Positions 48,506 to 59,103 are shown, counted from the stretch's first letter. The stretch is DNA of 64,000 nucleotides from Wielerella bovis (GCF_022354465.1 NZ_CP092361.1:372001-436000); one strand, 5' to 3'. Made by a program: numbers and translations. Notes: generated by a model not told the origin, from the sequence alone.

Positions 48506-49915
48506 TTAACCAATCGTTTCACGAATAATCGTTTTCACACGATTCGCATCATTTTCCACCACTTGTACACGCTGCGGCAAATCTTCCAAACCCGCCAATT
48601 TTTCAGGGCGTGGCACAGAAATCTTGCCGACCGCTTCATTAATCGTGTTTTCAAATTTCGCTGCTAATGCCGTTTCCAAACACACGATGGTTTCATTGGG
48701 TAAACGCACCGCGCGCGCCACTTTGATACCGTCTGCTGTGTGTGGGTCAATCAATTCGCCATCGGTTTCATACACTTCTTTAATCGTTGCCAAACGGTCG
48801 GCGTGGGTAGATTTATCCGCTACAAAACCATATTTTTTGTGGATTTCGTTTAATTTGTGACTCAAATCAAAACCTGTGCCATCGGCAACTTGCATCCACA
48901 ATGCTTGGATTTGATTGGCATCGCGTCCCATCACATCAAAAATAAATCGTTCAAAATTAGACGCTTTGCTAATATCCATAGACGGGCTGGACGTTACATA
49001 AGTGTGTGCAGCATTGCGTGGCAAATATTCGCCCGTTTTGAAAAATTGCTCCAAAACATTGTTTTCATTGGTAGCAACGATTAAGCGCTCAATCGGCAAG
49101 CCCATTTGTTTGGCGATGTGTCCCGCGCACACATTGCCAAAATTGCCGCTAGGTACGCAGAAACTCACGCGCTCGCTATTATTTTGTGTGGCACGAAAAT
49201 AACCTGCAAAATAATAAACCACTTGCGCGACAATGCGTCCCCAGTTGATGCTATTTACCGTGCTGATATGGTATTGGCGTTTAAAATCCGCATCATTTTG
49301 AATGGCTTTCACAATGTCTTGGCAATCGTCAAACATACCTTTCACGGCGATATTGTGGATATTGGCATCTTGCAAACTGTACATTTGCGCGCGCTGGAAT
49401 GCGGACATTTTGCCATCGGGCGACAGCATAAACACGTTCACGCCTTTTTTGCCACGCAAAGCATATTCAGCAGCAGAACCTGTATCGCCACTGGTCGCGC
49501 CTAAAATATTCAACTGTTTGTTTTCTTTGGCTAATACATATTCAAACATATTGCCCAAAAATTGCATCGCCATGTCTTTGAACGCCAGCGTTGGACCATT
49601 GGAAAGTGCTTGAATTTTGATGCCATCTTTTAAAGTGCGTACAGGCGTGATTTCTTTTGTGCCGAAAATGTCTTCGGTATAAGTGCGTTCTACGATGTCG
49701 TGCAAATCTTCGGCAGGAATGTCGGTAGCAAATAGGCTGATGATTTCAAATGCTAAATTTTTATAACTCAAATTGCGCCAATTTGCCAACATGGTTTCGC
49801 TGACGGAGGGATATTGTTCAGGCAGCATTAAGCCGCCATCGGGTGCCAGACCCATAAGCAAAACTTGGCTAAATGGTTTAGGTTCAGTTTGACCGCGTGT
49901 GCTGATGTATTTCAT
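48506..49915 (-). CDS. thrC: Threonine synthase
   Basis: 469 residues converting O-phosphohomoserine to threonine. MKYISTRGQTEPKPFSQVLL, the PLP lysine site PTLAFKDMAMQFLGNM (around 110), GATSGDTGSAAEYA and VPSGNFGNVCAGHIAKQMGLP (phosphate-binding) mark the long bacterial ThrC form. The family length is normal. No thrA/thrB neighbours. Confidence 0.96.
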   Translation of the reverse strand: MKYISTRGQTEPKPFSQVLLMGLAPDGGLMLPEQYPSVSETMLANWRNLSYKNLAFEIISLFATDIPAEDLHDIVERTYTEDIFGTKEITPVRTLKDGIKIQALSNGPTLAFKDMAMQFLGNMFEYVLAKENKQLNILGATSGDTGSAAEYALRGKKGVNVFMLSPDGKMSAFQRAQMYSLQDANIHNIAVKGMFDDCQDIVKAIQNDADFKRQYHISTVNSINWGRIVAQVVYYFAGYFRATQNNSERVSFCVPSGNFGNVCAGHIAKQMGLPIERLIVATNENNVLEQFFKTGEYLPRNAAHTYVTSSPSMDISKASNFERFIFDVMGRDANQIQALWMQVADGTGFDLSHKLNEIHKKYGFVADKSTHADRLATIKEVYETDGELIDPHTADGIKVARAVRLPNETIVCLETALAAKFENTINEAVGKISVPRPEKLAGLEDLPQRVQVVENDANRVKTIIRETIG

Positions 49916-50027
49916 GATTTAGGCTTTCTGGAAAATGTTTTGAAAATAATTAATAAAATTATGTTGATATAACTGATTACAATAGCTAAATGCAGCCTGA
50001 AAAATATCTTGAAATATGAAATATGAT

Positions 50028-50068
50028 TTTTCAGGCTGCCTATCTTTGCAAAAAGGCAGCCTGAAAAC
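50028..50068 (-). terminator. Inverted DUS pair after the polyamine-binding gene
   Basis: TTTTTCAGGCTGCCTATC and AAAAAGGCAGCCTGAAAAC form a stem 20 bases beyond the stop of the downstream-read minus-strand gene. Confidence 0.7.
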
Positions 50069-50086
50069 CAATCATATTAGGATTGT

Positions 50087-51256
50087 TTAACGACCAACAG
50101 TCAATTTTTGCCACAAACGTGTTTGCAATTTCAAGATTTCAGGCGTTTTGGGCAACACGACAAAACTATTTGCCATCACTTCTGGATTAGGGAAGATAGA
50201 CGCATCTGCCGCCAAATTTTTGTCCATCAATTCACGCGCAGGCAAACTTGCTGGCGCATAGGTTACAAAATTACCATTTTGCGCTGCCACTTTTGGTTCC
50301 AAAGTATGATTGATGTATTTATGCGCGTTTGCCACATTATTGGCATCTTTGGGAATCATAAACGAATCAATCCACACGCCTACGCCCGTTTTGGGTGTCA
50401 GCACGTCAATATTCACGCCATTATTCGCTTCTTGGGCACGGCGTTTGGCAATATTCAAATCGCCGCCATAACCAATGGATACACACAAATTACCTTGCGC
50501 CAAATCATTGATATAACCCGATGAAGTAAAACGCTTCACATCATGCGCCACTTTTTTCATCGCTTCCGCTGCGGCTTCGAAATCCGCAGGATTGCTGCTG
50601 TTCGGGTCTTTGCCAATGTATTTCAATACCAAAGGAAATTGTTCCGTTGGACTATTGAAAAAGCTGATGCCGCACGCTTTCAATTTTGCCGTATATTCAG
50701 GATTAAACACCAAATCCCATTCATTTTCAGGCAGCGTATCTGTACCCAATGCTTTGGATACTTGGTCTTTATTAATCGCCAGCGTATTAATGCCCCAGAA
50801 ATAAGGTACAGCATATTTATTACCAGCATCTACCTGCGCCATCAATTTTAATAATTCAGGGTCGATGTGGTTGTAATTCGGGATTTGGCTTTTATCAATT
50901 TCTTGATACGCGCCCGCTTGAATTTGGCGTGGCACATTAGACAAAGATGGCGCAACCAAATCAAAACCTGTTTTACCTGTCAAAACTTTGGCTTCCAGCG
51001 TTTCATTGCTGTCGTAAAAAGCTTGTGTCACATTGATTTTATTGTCCTTACCAAACGCTTCAACGGTGGCAGGGTCAACATAATCTGACCAAACATATAA
51101 ATTTAATGTATCAGTTGCGGCATTGGATTTTGGTGCGGATTCGGACGCAGCAACCTGTGCACCGCTTGCAGAGGCTGATTTTGCTTGATTGTCCGAACCG
51201 CCGCACGCACCCAAAAATAAGGCAGCTAATGCGGTAACCAACAGTGTCTTGTTCAT
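50087..51256 (-). CDS. Polyamine ABC transporter substrate-binding lipoprotein (PotD/PotF-like)
   Basis: 389 residues. Lipoprotein signal MNKTLLVTALAALFLGAC with Cys18, a Ser/Ala linker, then the PotD fold starting LNLYVWSDYVDPATVEAFGK. GINTLAINKD, GYGGDLNIAKRRAQE and KTGVGVWIDSFMIPKDANNVANAHKYIN are characteristic of spermidine/putrescine-binding proteins. Start at the ATG nine bases after AGGA. The ABC permease and ATPase genes are not adjacent, as is common for the several neisserial PotD paralogues. Confidence 0.92.
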   Translation of the reverse strand: MNKTLLVTALAALFLGACGGSDNQAKSASASGAQVAASESAPKSNAATDTLNLYVWSDYVDPATVEAFGKDNKINVTQAFYDSNETLEAKVLTGKTGFDLVAPSLSNVPRQIQAGAYQEIDKSQIPNYNHIDPELLKLMAQVDAGNKYAVPYFWGINTLAINKDQVSKALGTDTLPENEWDLVFNPEYTAKLKACGISFFNSPTEQFPLVLKYIGKDPNSSNPADFEAAAEAMKKVAHDVKRFTSSGYINDLAQGNLCVSIGYGGDLNIAKRRAQEANNGVNIDVLTPKTGVGVWIDSFMIPKDANNVANAHKYINHTLEPKVAAQNGNFVTYAPASLPARELMDKNLAADASIFPNPEVMANSFVVLPKTPEILKLQTRLWQKLTVGR

Positions 51257-51419
51257 GTGCAATTCCTAAAATAGCTTATTAAAAATAAAAAGAAATTTGT
51301 TGCCGTTGGGACAATCCAAACACGGTGGTTACTCGTTGTGCGGCAACGAATGGGATTAAACGAAAAAATACGTTTTGATGCAAGTAAAAATTGAAATTTT
51401 TTGTCATTTTTTGTCAAGA

Positions 51420-51475
51420 TATAGTCGTTTAAAATAAACACAGTCAAAGCAATATGAAGATAGTCGTGTATAAAT
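51420..51475. repeat. Decayed CREE fragment, second subtype
   Basis: TATAGTCGTTTAAAATAAA with ACAGTCAAAGC and ATAGTCGTGTATAA resemble the left half of the TATAGTCGCTT subtype, but the right half is gone. Confidence 0.45.
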
Positions 51476-51510
51476 CACAATATATTTAGGTGCTGATAAT
51501 GCGGTCATGG

Positions 51511-51600
51511 CTTTCAGGCTGCCTATCTATCCAAGTAAATTATCAAGAACTATAATTTGCACTATTATTAATTTGGCAGGGTAGATAGGCAGCCTGAAAA
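51511..51600. repeat. Widely spaced inverted DUS pair upstream of groES
   Basis: TTTCAGGCTGCCTATCTA (51512-) and TAGATAGGCAGCCTGAAAA (-51600) are extended complements separated by about 47 bases. The 51257-51784 gap holds this, the decayed CREE and the groES promoter region, with no gene. Confidence 0.6.
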
Positions 51601-51676
51601 ATACTGCATTATCAAAACAAAATTTAACAAAAAATGAATAAGTTATATAAAAATACATTTTTTTTATTTCGGAGCG

Positions 51677-51702
51677 CTTGAATTTCAGGCTGCCCACCTT
51701 AA
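51677..51702 (+). promoter_or_regulatory. Possible heat-shock (sigma-32-type) promoter of groES
   Basis: CTTGAA (51677-51682) is followed after 11 bases by CCACCTTAA, loosely matching CTTGAAA-N(11-16)-CCCCATNT. A 10-of-12 DUS-like sequence lies in the spacer. No CIRCE inverted repeat was seen. Assigned by position and weak similarity. Confidence 0.3.
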
Positions 51703-51784
51703 TCTAGCAAACATTACAGCAATGATGCTGTTTTTGATTTTACGTTGTTTCTTTTTTTCCATTCCCTTTTTTGGAGTACATATT

Positions 51785-52072
51785 ATGAAAATCCGTCCTT
51801 TACACGACCGTGTGGTAGTAGAACGCTTGGAAGCAGAAGAAAAAACTTCATCTGGCATCATTTTGCCAGGTACAGTGGCTGAAAAACCTGATATGGGTAA
51901 AGTGGTTGCTGTGGGTGAAGGCAAACGTGGTCGTGATGGCGAACGCCGTGCATTAGACGTTAAAGTAGGCGACACCATTTTGTTCGGTACTTATAGCGGT
52001 CAAACTGTGAAAGTTGATGGTCAAGAATTCTTGGTAATGCGCGAAGAAGACATCTTGGGCATCGTAGAATAA
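51785..52072 (+). CDS. groES: Co-chaperonin GroES
   Basis: 95 residues: [19 protein letters not shown], the mobile loop [18 protein letters not shown], and [21 protein letters not shown]. It caps GroEL during ATP-driven protein folding. Start at the ATG giving the conserved N-terminus. groEL does not follow directly; a DUF1330 gene lies between. Confidence 0.97.
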   Translation: MKIRPLHDRVVVERLEAEEKTSSGIILPGTVAEKPDMGKVVAVGEGKRGRDGERRALDVKVGDTILFGTYSGQTVKVDGQEFLVMREEDILGIVE

Positions 52073-52108
52073 TTTTAGGCAGCCTGAAAATTAAAACAAG
52101 GAAAAATA

Positions 52109-52399
52109 ATGACCGCTTATGTTGTTTTTGTTCGAGATGAAATGAAAGACCAAGCAGCTTATGACCAATATCTGCAATTAGGCGTACCAACGCTTGCACC
52201 ATTTGGTGGCAAAATCTTGGTTGCCAATGGCGTACATGAAGCTTTTGAAGGTGCAGATTTTGATGGTTCAGTTGTATTGCGCTTTCCCGATATGGCTTCT
52301 GCTCGTGCATGGTACAACAGTCCTGAATATGCGAAAGTTAAATCCATGCGTTTGGACGCAACAGTGGGTCGTGCAATCTTGTTAGAAGGTGTAGCTTAA
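52109..52399 (+). CDS. DUF1330 family protein inserted between groES and groEL
   Basis: 96 residues of the small ferredoxin-like alpha/beta DUF1330 family: MTAYVVFVRDEMKDQAAYDQY, FGGKILVANGVHEAFEGADF, VVLRFPDMASARAWYNSPEY. The AYDQY...GG..L...G..E.FEG..F....V...FP....A..WY.S.EY pattern is diagnostic. The biochemical role is unknown. A DUS and AAGGA lie between groES and its ATG; groEL starts 74 bases after its stop. Co-expression with the chaperonin is inferred from position. Confidence 0.88.
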   Translation: MTAYVVFVRDEMKDQAAYDQYLQLGVPTLAPFGGKILVANGVHEAFEGADFDGSVVLRFPDMASARAWYNSPEYAKVKSMRLDATVGRAILLEGVA

Positions 52400-52440
52400 A
52401 CTTATTGATGCAGTCTGAAAATATGTTTCAGGCTGCATAA

Positions 52441-54114
<1,674 letters not shown>

Positions 54115-54141
54115 TTCGCACCCGAGTCTAGCTAACTAAAT

Positions 54142-54183
54142 AAAAGGCAGCCTGAAAACTGATTCAGTTTCAGGCTGCCTTTT
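54142..54183 (+). terminator. groEL terminator (inverted DUS pair)
   Basis: AAAAGGCAGCCTGAAACTG-type left arm and CAGTTTCAGGCTGCCTTTT right arm make a stem of about 18 pairs followed by TTTTGTTG. Confidence 0.85.
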
Positions 54184-54202
54184 GTTGTATTGTTATTTAA
54201 AA

Positions 54203-54414
54203 TATAGTGAATTCAATTTAAACCAGTACAGCGTTACCAGCTCCCTTATGTATAGTGGATTCAATTTAAATCAGGACAAGGCGACAGCGACCGCCGTGTA
54301 CACATAGTACATAAGGGAGCTGGCAACGCTGTACTGGTTTAAATTGAATTCACTATACTATGTGTACATGGCGGTTGCTGTCGCCTTGTCCTGATTTAAA
54401 TTGAATCCACTATA
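54203..54414. repeat. CREE interrupted by a second CREE (outer element)
   Basis: The outer copy starts TATAGTGAATTCAATTTAAA (54203) and ends TTGAATCCACTATA (54414). Its halves, 54203-54250 and 54358-54414, total 105 bases and join across one TA to a standard 107-bp element. Confidence 0.93.
54251..54357. repeat. CREE nested inside another CREE (inner element, opposite orientation)
   Basis: Complete 107-bp copy from TATAGTGGATTCAATTTAAA to AATTGAATTCACTATA. Its outermost TA bases are the duplicated target: uninterrupted copies read CTTATGTACTATG at this spot, here CTTATG-TA-element-TA-CTATG. Confidence 0.95.
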
Positions 54415-54549
54415 GAAAACATTTTTTCAGGCTGCCCTAAATAAAGCGAAACTGTTAAAATAAGAAAATTTTGCAAAACCTATTCAGGCAGCCTGAAAAT
54501 GTATGGCATTACTTTTCAGGCTGCCAACATACAGATTTAAAGGAATAAA

Positions 54550-55104
54550 ATGACTCCCGAATTACAACAACGTTATGAAGAAGCGCAACAGCTTTTCCAA
54601 AATGCTGAGCTTATCCACAACGAAGCTAAATGTGAACTTGCTTTGCAATGTATGGCAGATGATATTACGCGCGATTTGAGTAATGCTTATCCATTGGTTT
54701 TACCTGTGATGGGTGGTGCAGTTGTGTTTACAGGTAAGTTATTGCCATTATTGCATTTTCCTTTGGATTTTGATTACATTCACATTACTCGCTATGGTGA
54801 TAAATTACAGGGCGGCGCATTTGAATGGTTGCGTGAACCCAAAAATGTTGCAGGACGTGATGTCTTGATTTTGGACGATATTTTGGATGAGGGGCATACC
54901 ATGCACGCCATTGTGGAGCATATCAGCCAAATGGGCGCAAAATCTTGCCGAATTGCTGTATTTGCTAACAAATTGATTGGTAAAGAAAAACCAATTTATG
55001 CAGATTATGTTGGTTTGAACGTCCCCAACCGTTATGTATTTGGTTATGGCATGGATGCAAAAAATATGTGGCGTAACTTGGGCGCGATTTATGCGATGAA
55101 ATAA
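54550..55104 (+). CDS. hpt: Hypoxanthine-guanine phosphoribosyltransferase
   Basis: 184 residues salvaging purine bases to nucleotides. The PRPP motif VLILDDILDEGHTMHAIVEH (around 116), VMGGAVVFTGKLLPLL loop I and the C-terminal DYVGLNVPNRYVFGYGMD fit Hpt. ubiJ starts one base after its stop. Two DUS lie upstream (54485, 54511 region). Confidence 0.92.
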   Translation: MTPELQQRYEEAQQLFQNAELIHNEAKCELALQCMADDITRDLSNAYPLVLPVMGGAVVFTGKLLPLLHFPLDFDYIHITRYGDKLQGGAFEWLREPKNVAGRDVLILDDILDEGHTMHAIVEHISQMGAKSCRIAVFANKLIGKEKPIYADYVGLNVPNRYVFGYGMDAKNMWRNLGAIYAMK

Positions 55105-55105
55105 A

Positions 55106-55681
55106 ATGTTATCTATTCATTTAATCAATCATTTACTACAACAAAATCCCGAAGTATGTCAACAATTATCGGGTTACAACGGTATTGTCATTGCCATTAA
55201 AACAGGCAGCCTAAATATTGTTGGGCGAATCAATCAACACGGTTTATTGGACAGTACGCGCAAGCCAGCTAGTACTACGCTGATTTTGCATGATGATGCG
55301 CTGCCCAAAATTTTGCAAGGACAATTCCCCACTTTGAATGATTTGGCGATTGAGGGCGACATGGAATTGGGCATAGGTATCATGATGCGCTGCGCCCAGT
55401 TACGTTACACACCACAGCAAGATTTGCGCCGTATTTTTGGCGATGAAACGGTGGAACGTGTCGCCCAAAAAACCGAAAAAGTAGGGCGGATTTTGACTGT
55501 TTTAGGACAAACTTTAATGTTTCAGGCTGCCTCTATTGCGCCAAGTCGTGAGCAACAGCAATTAGCTGACCAACTGGCAGCGTGTACTGATGCGTTGAAT
55601 GCGGTTCAAAATCAATTAGAACAAGCCAATCGCCGTTTGGACGAAATGGAACGGCAGTTGAAAATGTATGATGTAGATTGA
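55106..55681 (+). CDS. ubiJ: UbiJ-like ubiquinone biosynthesis accessory factor (SCP2 domain)
   Basis: 191 residues. An N-terminal SCP2-type lipid-binding domain (IVIAIKTGSLNIVGRINQHG, TTLILHDDALPKILQG, DLAIEGDMELGIGIMMRCAQL) and a C-terminal coiled coil (QQQLADQLAACTDALNAVQN then QLEQANRRLDEMERQLK). UbiJ organises the aerobic ubiquinone ring-modifying complex with UbiK. Normal for the family in length. One DUS encodes FQAAS between the domains. No ubiB or ubiE nearby. Confidence 0.85.
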   Translation: MLSIHLINHLLQQNPEVCQQLSGYNGIVIAIKTGSLNIVGRINQHGLLDSTRKPASTTLILHDDALPKILQGQFPTLNDLAIEGDMELGIGIMMRCAQLRYTPQQDLRRIFGDETVERVAQKTEKVGRILTVLGQTLMFQAASIAPSREQQQLADQLAACTDALNAVQNQLEQANRRLDEMERQLKMYDVD

Positions 55682-55778
55682 TGTTTATTTTCAGGCTGCC
55701 TGAAAATTTAGGAGAATAAATCAATGGTCAAAAACACATTTTTTCCGTGTGATGAAATCTCATTAAGTAAAAATATTT

Positions 55779-56501
55779 GGGGCTGTACTAGATAACTAGA
55801 ACAAATCCTGCTTTACTAATTGTTTTAAAATGGAAACCTGAACTTTTATCTCACTGTTGTTAAAACGCCATTCGCATTCCTTCAAATACAGCTCAAAATG
55901 CTCTTTGGATATGCCATTAAACTTACGTAAATGGCGCTTTGCTTGACTCCAAAAGTTCTCAATTCCGTTAATATGATTTTGTCGTTCCGCAAAATGTGTG
56001 CTGTGATTGATGCGAAAATGGCTAAATTCACTCACATCAAGCACATCATAACTTTTGTAACAATCGGTATAAACAATGCTGTCAGGCTTCACTTGCTCAC
56101 AGATTATCGGCAATAAAGTGGCGGTTTGTGTATTGGGTACAGCAACGGTGTAAACTTTGCCATTTCGCTTCAAAAGCCCGAATACAGCTACTTTGCCAGC
56201 TGCACCGCGACCGTGTTTGCCTTTACGTTGTCCGCCAAAATAGCTTTCATCAACTTCTACTTCGCTATCAAACATTTCCAGATGTGGGCTGTTATGATAG
56301 ATGAGTAGACGTAAACGATGGAAGTAATAGGTGGCTGTGTTTTTTTTATTAATACTAACTAATTGTGCTGCTGTGCGTGCGGTAACGCCTGCAACAAACA
56401 GCTCAATGAGTTTATTTTGTTTGTACTGACTTAAACGACTTTTTTTCATAGGGATTATTCTAACCTGAAATTAGATTTCCCTAGTTATCTAGGACAGCCC
56501 C
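55779..56501. mobile_element. IS1016-like insertion sequence (IS1595 family)
   Basis: 723 bp with terminal inverted repeats GGGGCTGTACTAGATAACTAG at the left and GGGGCTGTCCTAGATAACTAG (complement of the right end), flanked by an exact 8-bp direct repeat AAATATTT (55771-55778 and 56502-56509). One transposase gene fills it. Intact ends, duplicated target and intact frame suggest a recent insertion. Confidence 0.95.
55796..56449 (-). CDS. IS1016-like transposase (ISXO2 domain)
   Basis: 217 residues. An N-terminal helix-turn-helix-like region (RLSQYKQNKLIELFVAGVTA, TAAQLVSINKKNTATYYFHR) and a DDE-type ISXO2 domain: VEVDESYFGGQRKGKHGRGA, VYTDCYKSYDVLDV and HINGIENFWSQAKRHLRKF hold the catalytic Asp/Asp/Glu-or-Asn positions. 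No frameshift or internal stop, so it should be active. Confidence 0.95.
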   Translation of the reverse strand: MKKSRLSQYKQNKLIELFVAGVTARTAAQLVSINKKNTATYYFHRLRLLIYHNSPHLEMFDSEVEVDESYFGGQRKGKHGRGAAGKVAVFGLLKRNGKVYTVAVPNTQTATLLPIICEQVKPDSIVYTDCYKSYDVLDVSEFSHFRINHSTHFAERQNHINGIENFWSQAKRHLRKFNGISKEHFELYLKECEWRFNNSEIKVQVSILKQLVKQDLF

Positions 56502-56699
56502 AAATATTTTTAACAATGATTATATAGGTTCAAAATTGTGCTGAAATGTAACAATATCTCAAATTATTGGGTTTGGAATAAAATGCAGTTTCAATTCTAG
56601 AGTACACATCACATACTATTTTCCCAAAAAATTGGGAATTTGGATGCGTGGTATGTGTTATATATTGTTTTTCAGGCAGCCTGAAAAACGATGTCAATC

Positions 56700-57029
56700 T
56701 CAATGCCCCATTTTGGAAAACAAATTGATGACTACTACGCCACTCACTATCATCGCCATGCCCAAAATGGCAGCCAAATCAGGCTTTTGCCCAAACACAG
56801 CCCAGCTAATTAACGCAGTCACCACAATGCCCACGCCCGACCAAATTGCATACACAATTCCCACAGGCAACACCCGAAATACCAGCGACACCAAATAAAA
56901 CGCTACACCAAATGCACACATCGCTGCCAGCGTAGGAACCAGTTTGGTAAAACCATCACTGTGTTTGAGCATGGTGGTGCCGAAAATCTCACAAGTAATT
57001 GAAATAGCTAATAAAATCCAATGATTCAT
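56700..57029 (-). CDS. Small multidrug resistance (SMR) family transporter
   Basis: 109 residues, four membrane helices, with the essential Glu14 in ISITCEIFGTTMLK and the GIVYAIWSGVGIVVTALISW helix 3 typical of EmrE-like members. It exports quaternary ammonium or other cationic compounds as an antiparallel dimer using protons. AGGAG precedes the ATG at 57029. Probably single-gene. A guanidinium exporter (Gdx) is the alternative; no guanidine riboswitch was recognised upstream. Confidence 0.9.
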   Translation of the reverse strand: MNHWILLAISITCEIFGTTMLKHSDGFTKLVPTLAAMCAFGVAFYLVSLVFRVLPVGIVYAIWSGVGIVVTALISWAVFGQKPDLAAILGMAMIVSGVVVINLFSKMGH

Positions 57030-57138
57030 TTTATCTCCTAAAAATATGAACATAGAATTTTAATGTCTTTCTGCAGCCAATCACAACTTTGATAAAATGT
57101 GGTATTTCAATACAGAATTTTTCAGGCAGCCTGAACCG

Positions 57139-57603
57139 ATGAACACCGATAAAATCCCATTTCCCCATAAAATGCTGAAAGGGCAATTTGCCCTGCTTTC
57201 GCCTTTGGCAGACGCGTTGGCAGTCCAATTAAGTGTTTCTTTACAAGCATTTGAGTTGGATAATGAAATCCACCATTTAATCATAGACGCGACTTTAAAT
57301 GATGTGTTGCCGTCCGCTTATTTGCGCGATGTGGCGGATTTGGATTTGCGTTTTTCGCGTCAAGAAAATGGCTGGCTAGACGAAAATGACGATGAACCCG
57401 AACGCACATTGGACGCGAGCGTTTACCTGTTTGGGCGACATCAAGTGATTGAAATCCAATTATTAAAATTTTTCCGAAATCGCGCACAAAATGGATTGAC
57501 TTTGTTGCTAAAAGGCGTGTTGTGTTTTGAATATGAAGGCAATACGGATTATGCGGATACAGATTTTGTGTTAAATATGCCTGTTTATTCATCGGCAATT
57601 TAG
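57139..57603 (+). CDS. Uncharacterised 154-residue protein
   Basis: A predicted soluble alpha/beta protein with short blocks MLKGQFALLSPLADALAVQL, DLDLRFSRQENGWLDENDDE and ASVYLFGRHQVIEIQLLKFF. No family recognised. The ATG at 57139 immediately follows a DUS; the frame runs further back, but only through the DUS. Divergent from the SMR gene. Confidence 0.6.
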   Translation: MNTDKIPFPHKMLKGQFALLSPLADALAVQLSVSLQAFELDNEIHHLIIDATLNDVLPSAYLRDVADLDLRFSRQENGWLDENDDEPERTLDASVYLFGRHQVIEIQLLKFFRNRAQNGLTLLLKGVLCFEYEGNTDYADTDFVLNMPVYSSAI

Positions 57604-57687
57604 GTTTTCAGGCAGCCTGAAAAATGTAGAGGCAAAATCGTTTTAATTACCTAAAATTTATGGACTTTCAAGCAGCCTGAAAACAAT

Positions 57688-58539
57688 TTATTTTTCCAAA
57701 ACAATCGTTTCGCCATCTTTCGGAATGATGACTTTATCTTGGATTTTTTCGCCAATCACAAATTTACGCATATCATCGCGCGTTACGGCAGTATGATTAA
57801 CCGTGTCCATGTGAACCGTGATGATTTTGGCTTTGGGTGCAACTTGGGTGGCTTTTAGCACATCGGGCAAGCCCATAATAATGCTGTCGGCAATACCATT
57901 AATTCGCGCATAGCCCGTGTTCATAATCAAATAATCGGGATTGAATTTGTGCAAAGCCTTGTTCACTTCGGCAGTCCAAATTGTGTCGCCCATGATGTAA
58001 GCCGTTGCATGACCGTCTTTTTTCATGACCACGCCCATGGCTTCGCCCAATGATTTGGCAAGTTGTGGATTGGCATACATTTCAATCGTGCCATGTGAAC
58101 CGCCTGTTTTATGCAATTCCACGCCATTGAAAATTGCTTTACCGTTAATCACTTGCACATTTTTAAAACCTTGTGAACGAATTAACTGGGCATCGTCTTC
58201 ATGTTGCGTGAAAATGGGCAAATGTTTGGGAATGGCGTTTTGCGCGGTTTTGTCCCAATGGTCTTCATGGGCGTGGGTAACAATGACAGCGTCCACGCCT
58301 TTGACAATTTCGCGTTCCGACATGGGCAAATCCACGAGCGGTTGGCGCAAATGGCTGTTGAACGTACCGTCAAAACCCGACATCGCGCCTTTTTTGGCGA
58401 AAAATGGGTCAATCAGGAAAATTTGTCCTGCATATTCCACTTTGGCGGTGGCATTGCGAATGTGTTGATAGCTGTCCGCCCAAGCATTCAGGCTGCCTGA
58501 AAACAAAATGGCGGCAAAAGCGATGGGTGTAAATTTCAT
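57688..58539 (-). CDS. Exported metallo-beta-lactamase-fold hydrolase, UlaG-like
   Basis: 283 residues. A signal peptide (MKFTPIAFAAILFSGSLNAWA) leads to an MBL fold: VEYAGQIFLIDPFF, the zinc motif VIVTHAHEDHWDKTA (HxHxDH), GGSHGTIEMY, IMGDTIWTAEV and HMDTVNHTAV (further metal His). The UlaG/YtnP-like branch usually hydrolyses lactones or phosphodiesters; the export signal is unusual for UlaG. A DUS encodes part of the signal peptide (SGSLNA). Confidence 0.85.
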   Translation of the reverse strand: MKFTPIAFAAILFSGSLNAWADSYQHIRNATAKVEYAGQIFLIDPFFAKKGAMSGFDGTFNSHLRQPLVDLPMSEREIVKGVDAVIVTHAHEDHWDKTAQNAIPKHLPIFTQHEDDAQLIRSQGFKNVQVINGKAIFNGVELHKTGGSHGTIEMYANPQLAKSLGEAMGVVMKKDGHATAYIMGDTIWTAEVNKALHKFNPDYLIMNTGYARINGIADSIIMGLPDVLKATQVAPKAKIITVHMDTVNHTAVTRDDMRKFVIGEKIQDKVIIPKDGETIVLEK

Positions 58540-58647
58540 TTTATGGTTTCCTTATTGATTAAAAAAACAAAATTGTAGCCGTGCCAATCATCTGTTTACA
58601 GCGTAAAATCCACGAAATCATCGCCCAAAACAGAGAAATTGTAAGAA

Positions 58648-59052
58648 ATGAAAAAATTTGACGACAAAATCAGCCTAGCCATTTTGCAAACCTTGCGCCA
58701 AAACAGCCGCATAAGTTGGCAAGAATTGGGCAAAAACGTGCATTTAAGCGGACAAGCTGCTGCCGAGCGTGTAAAACAAATGCAAGAACATGGCGTGATT
58801 GACGGTTTTACCATACGCGAAAACCGTCCGCGCCATTTGATTGGCGTGATGATGAAACACACGAATTTTCAATTATTTGAGAATTGGCTTATCCAAAATC
58901 CGAATGTGGAAAGCGTGGACAAAACCAGTGGCGATATTTGTTATATGATTGTTTACGTTACGGAAAATTTGGCGGAATTGGAACAGTTTTTAAATGAATT
59001 ATTGCAGCATGGCGCGTACCGTTTAAACAGCAGCATTCGGCGTGTGAAATGA
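58648..59052 (+). CDS. Lrp/AsnC family transcriptional regulator
   Basis: 134 residues: KKFDDKISLAILQTLRQNSR and ISWQELGKNVHLSGQAAAERVKQMQEHGVIDG form the HTH; the C-terminal half is the RAM effector-binding domain but short. Divergent from the MBL-fold hydrolase with a 108-bp gap, so it may control that gene. The second half (TEVNLAELEQFLNELLQHGAYRL-type pattern) is less conserved than in E. coli Lrp. Confidence 0.85.
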   Translation: MKKFDDKISLAILQTLRQNSRISWQELGKNVHLSGQAAAERVKQMQEHGVIDGFTIRENRPRHLIGVMMKHTNFQLFENWLIQNPNVESVDKTSGDICYMIVYVTENLAELEQFLNELLQHGAYRLNSSIRRVK

Positions 59053-59103
59053 ATTTCAGGCAGCCTGAAAAATACTGACTATCGTAATGCAAAGGAATCC
59101 CAA

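Larger units (their letters stand above)
55724..56544 (+). pseudogene. Small 29-codon frame interrupted by the IS1016-like element
   Basis: An ATG at 55724 with AGGAG nine bases before it opens a frame MVKNTFFPCDEISLSKNI that runs into the IS. Removing the IS and one 8-bp duplicate restores a 29-codon frame ending GSKLC at 56544. It may be a small peptide gene, or chance. No family recognised. Confidence 0.35.
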
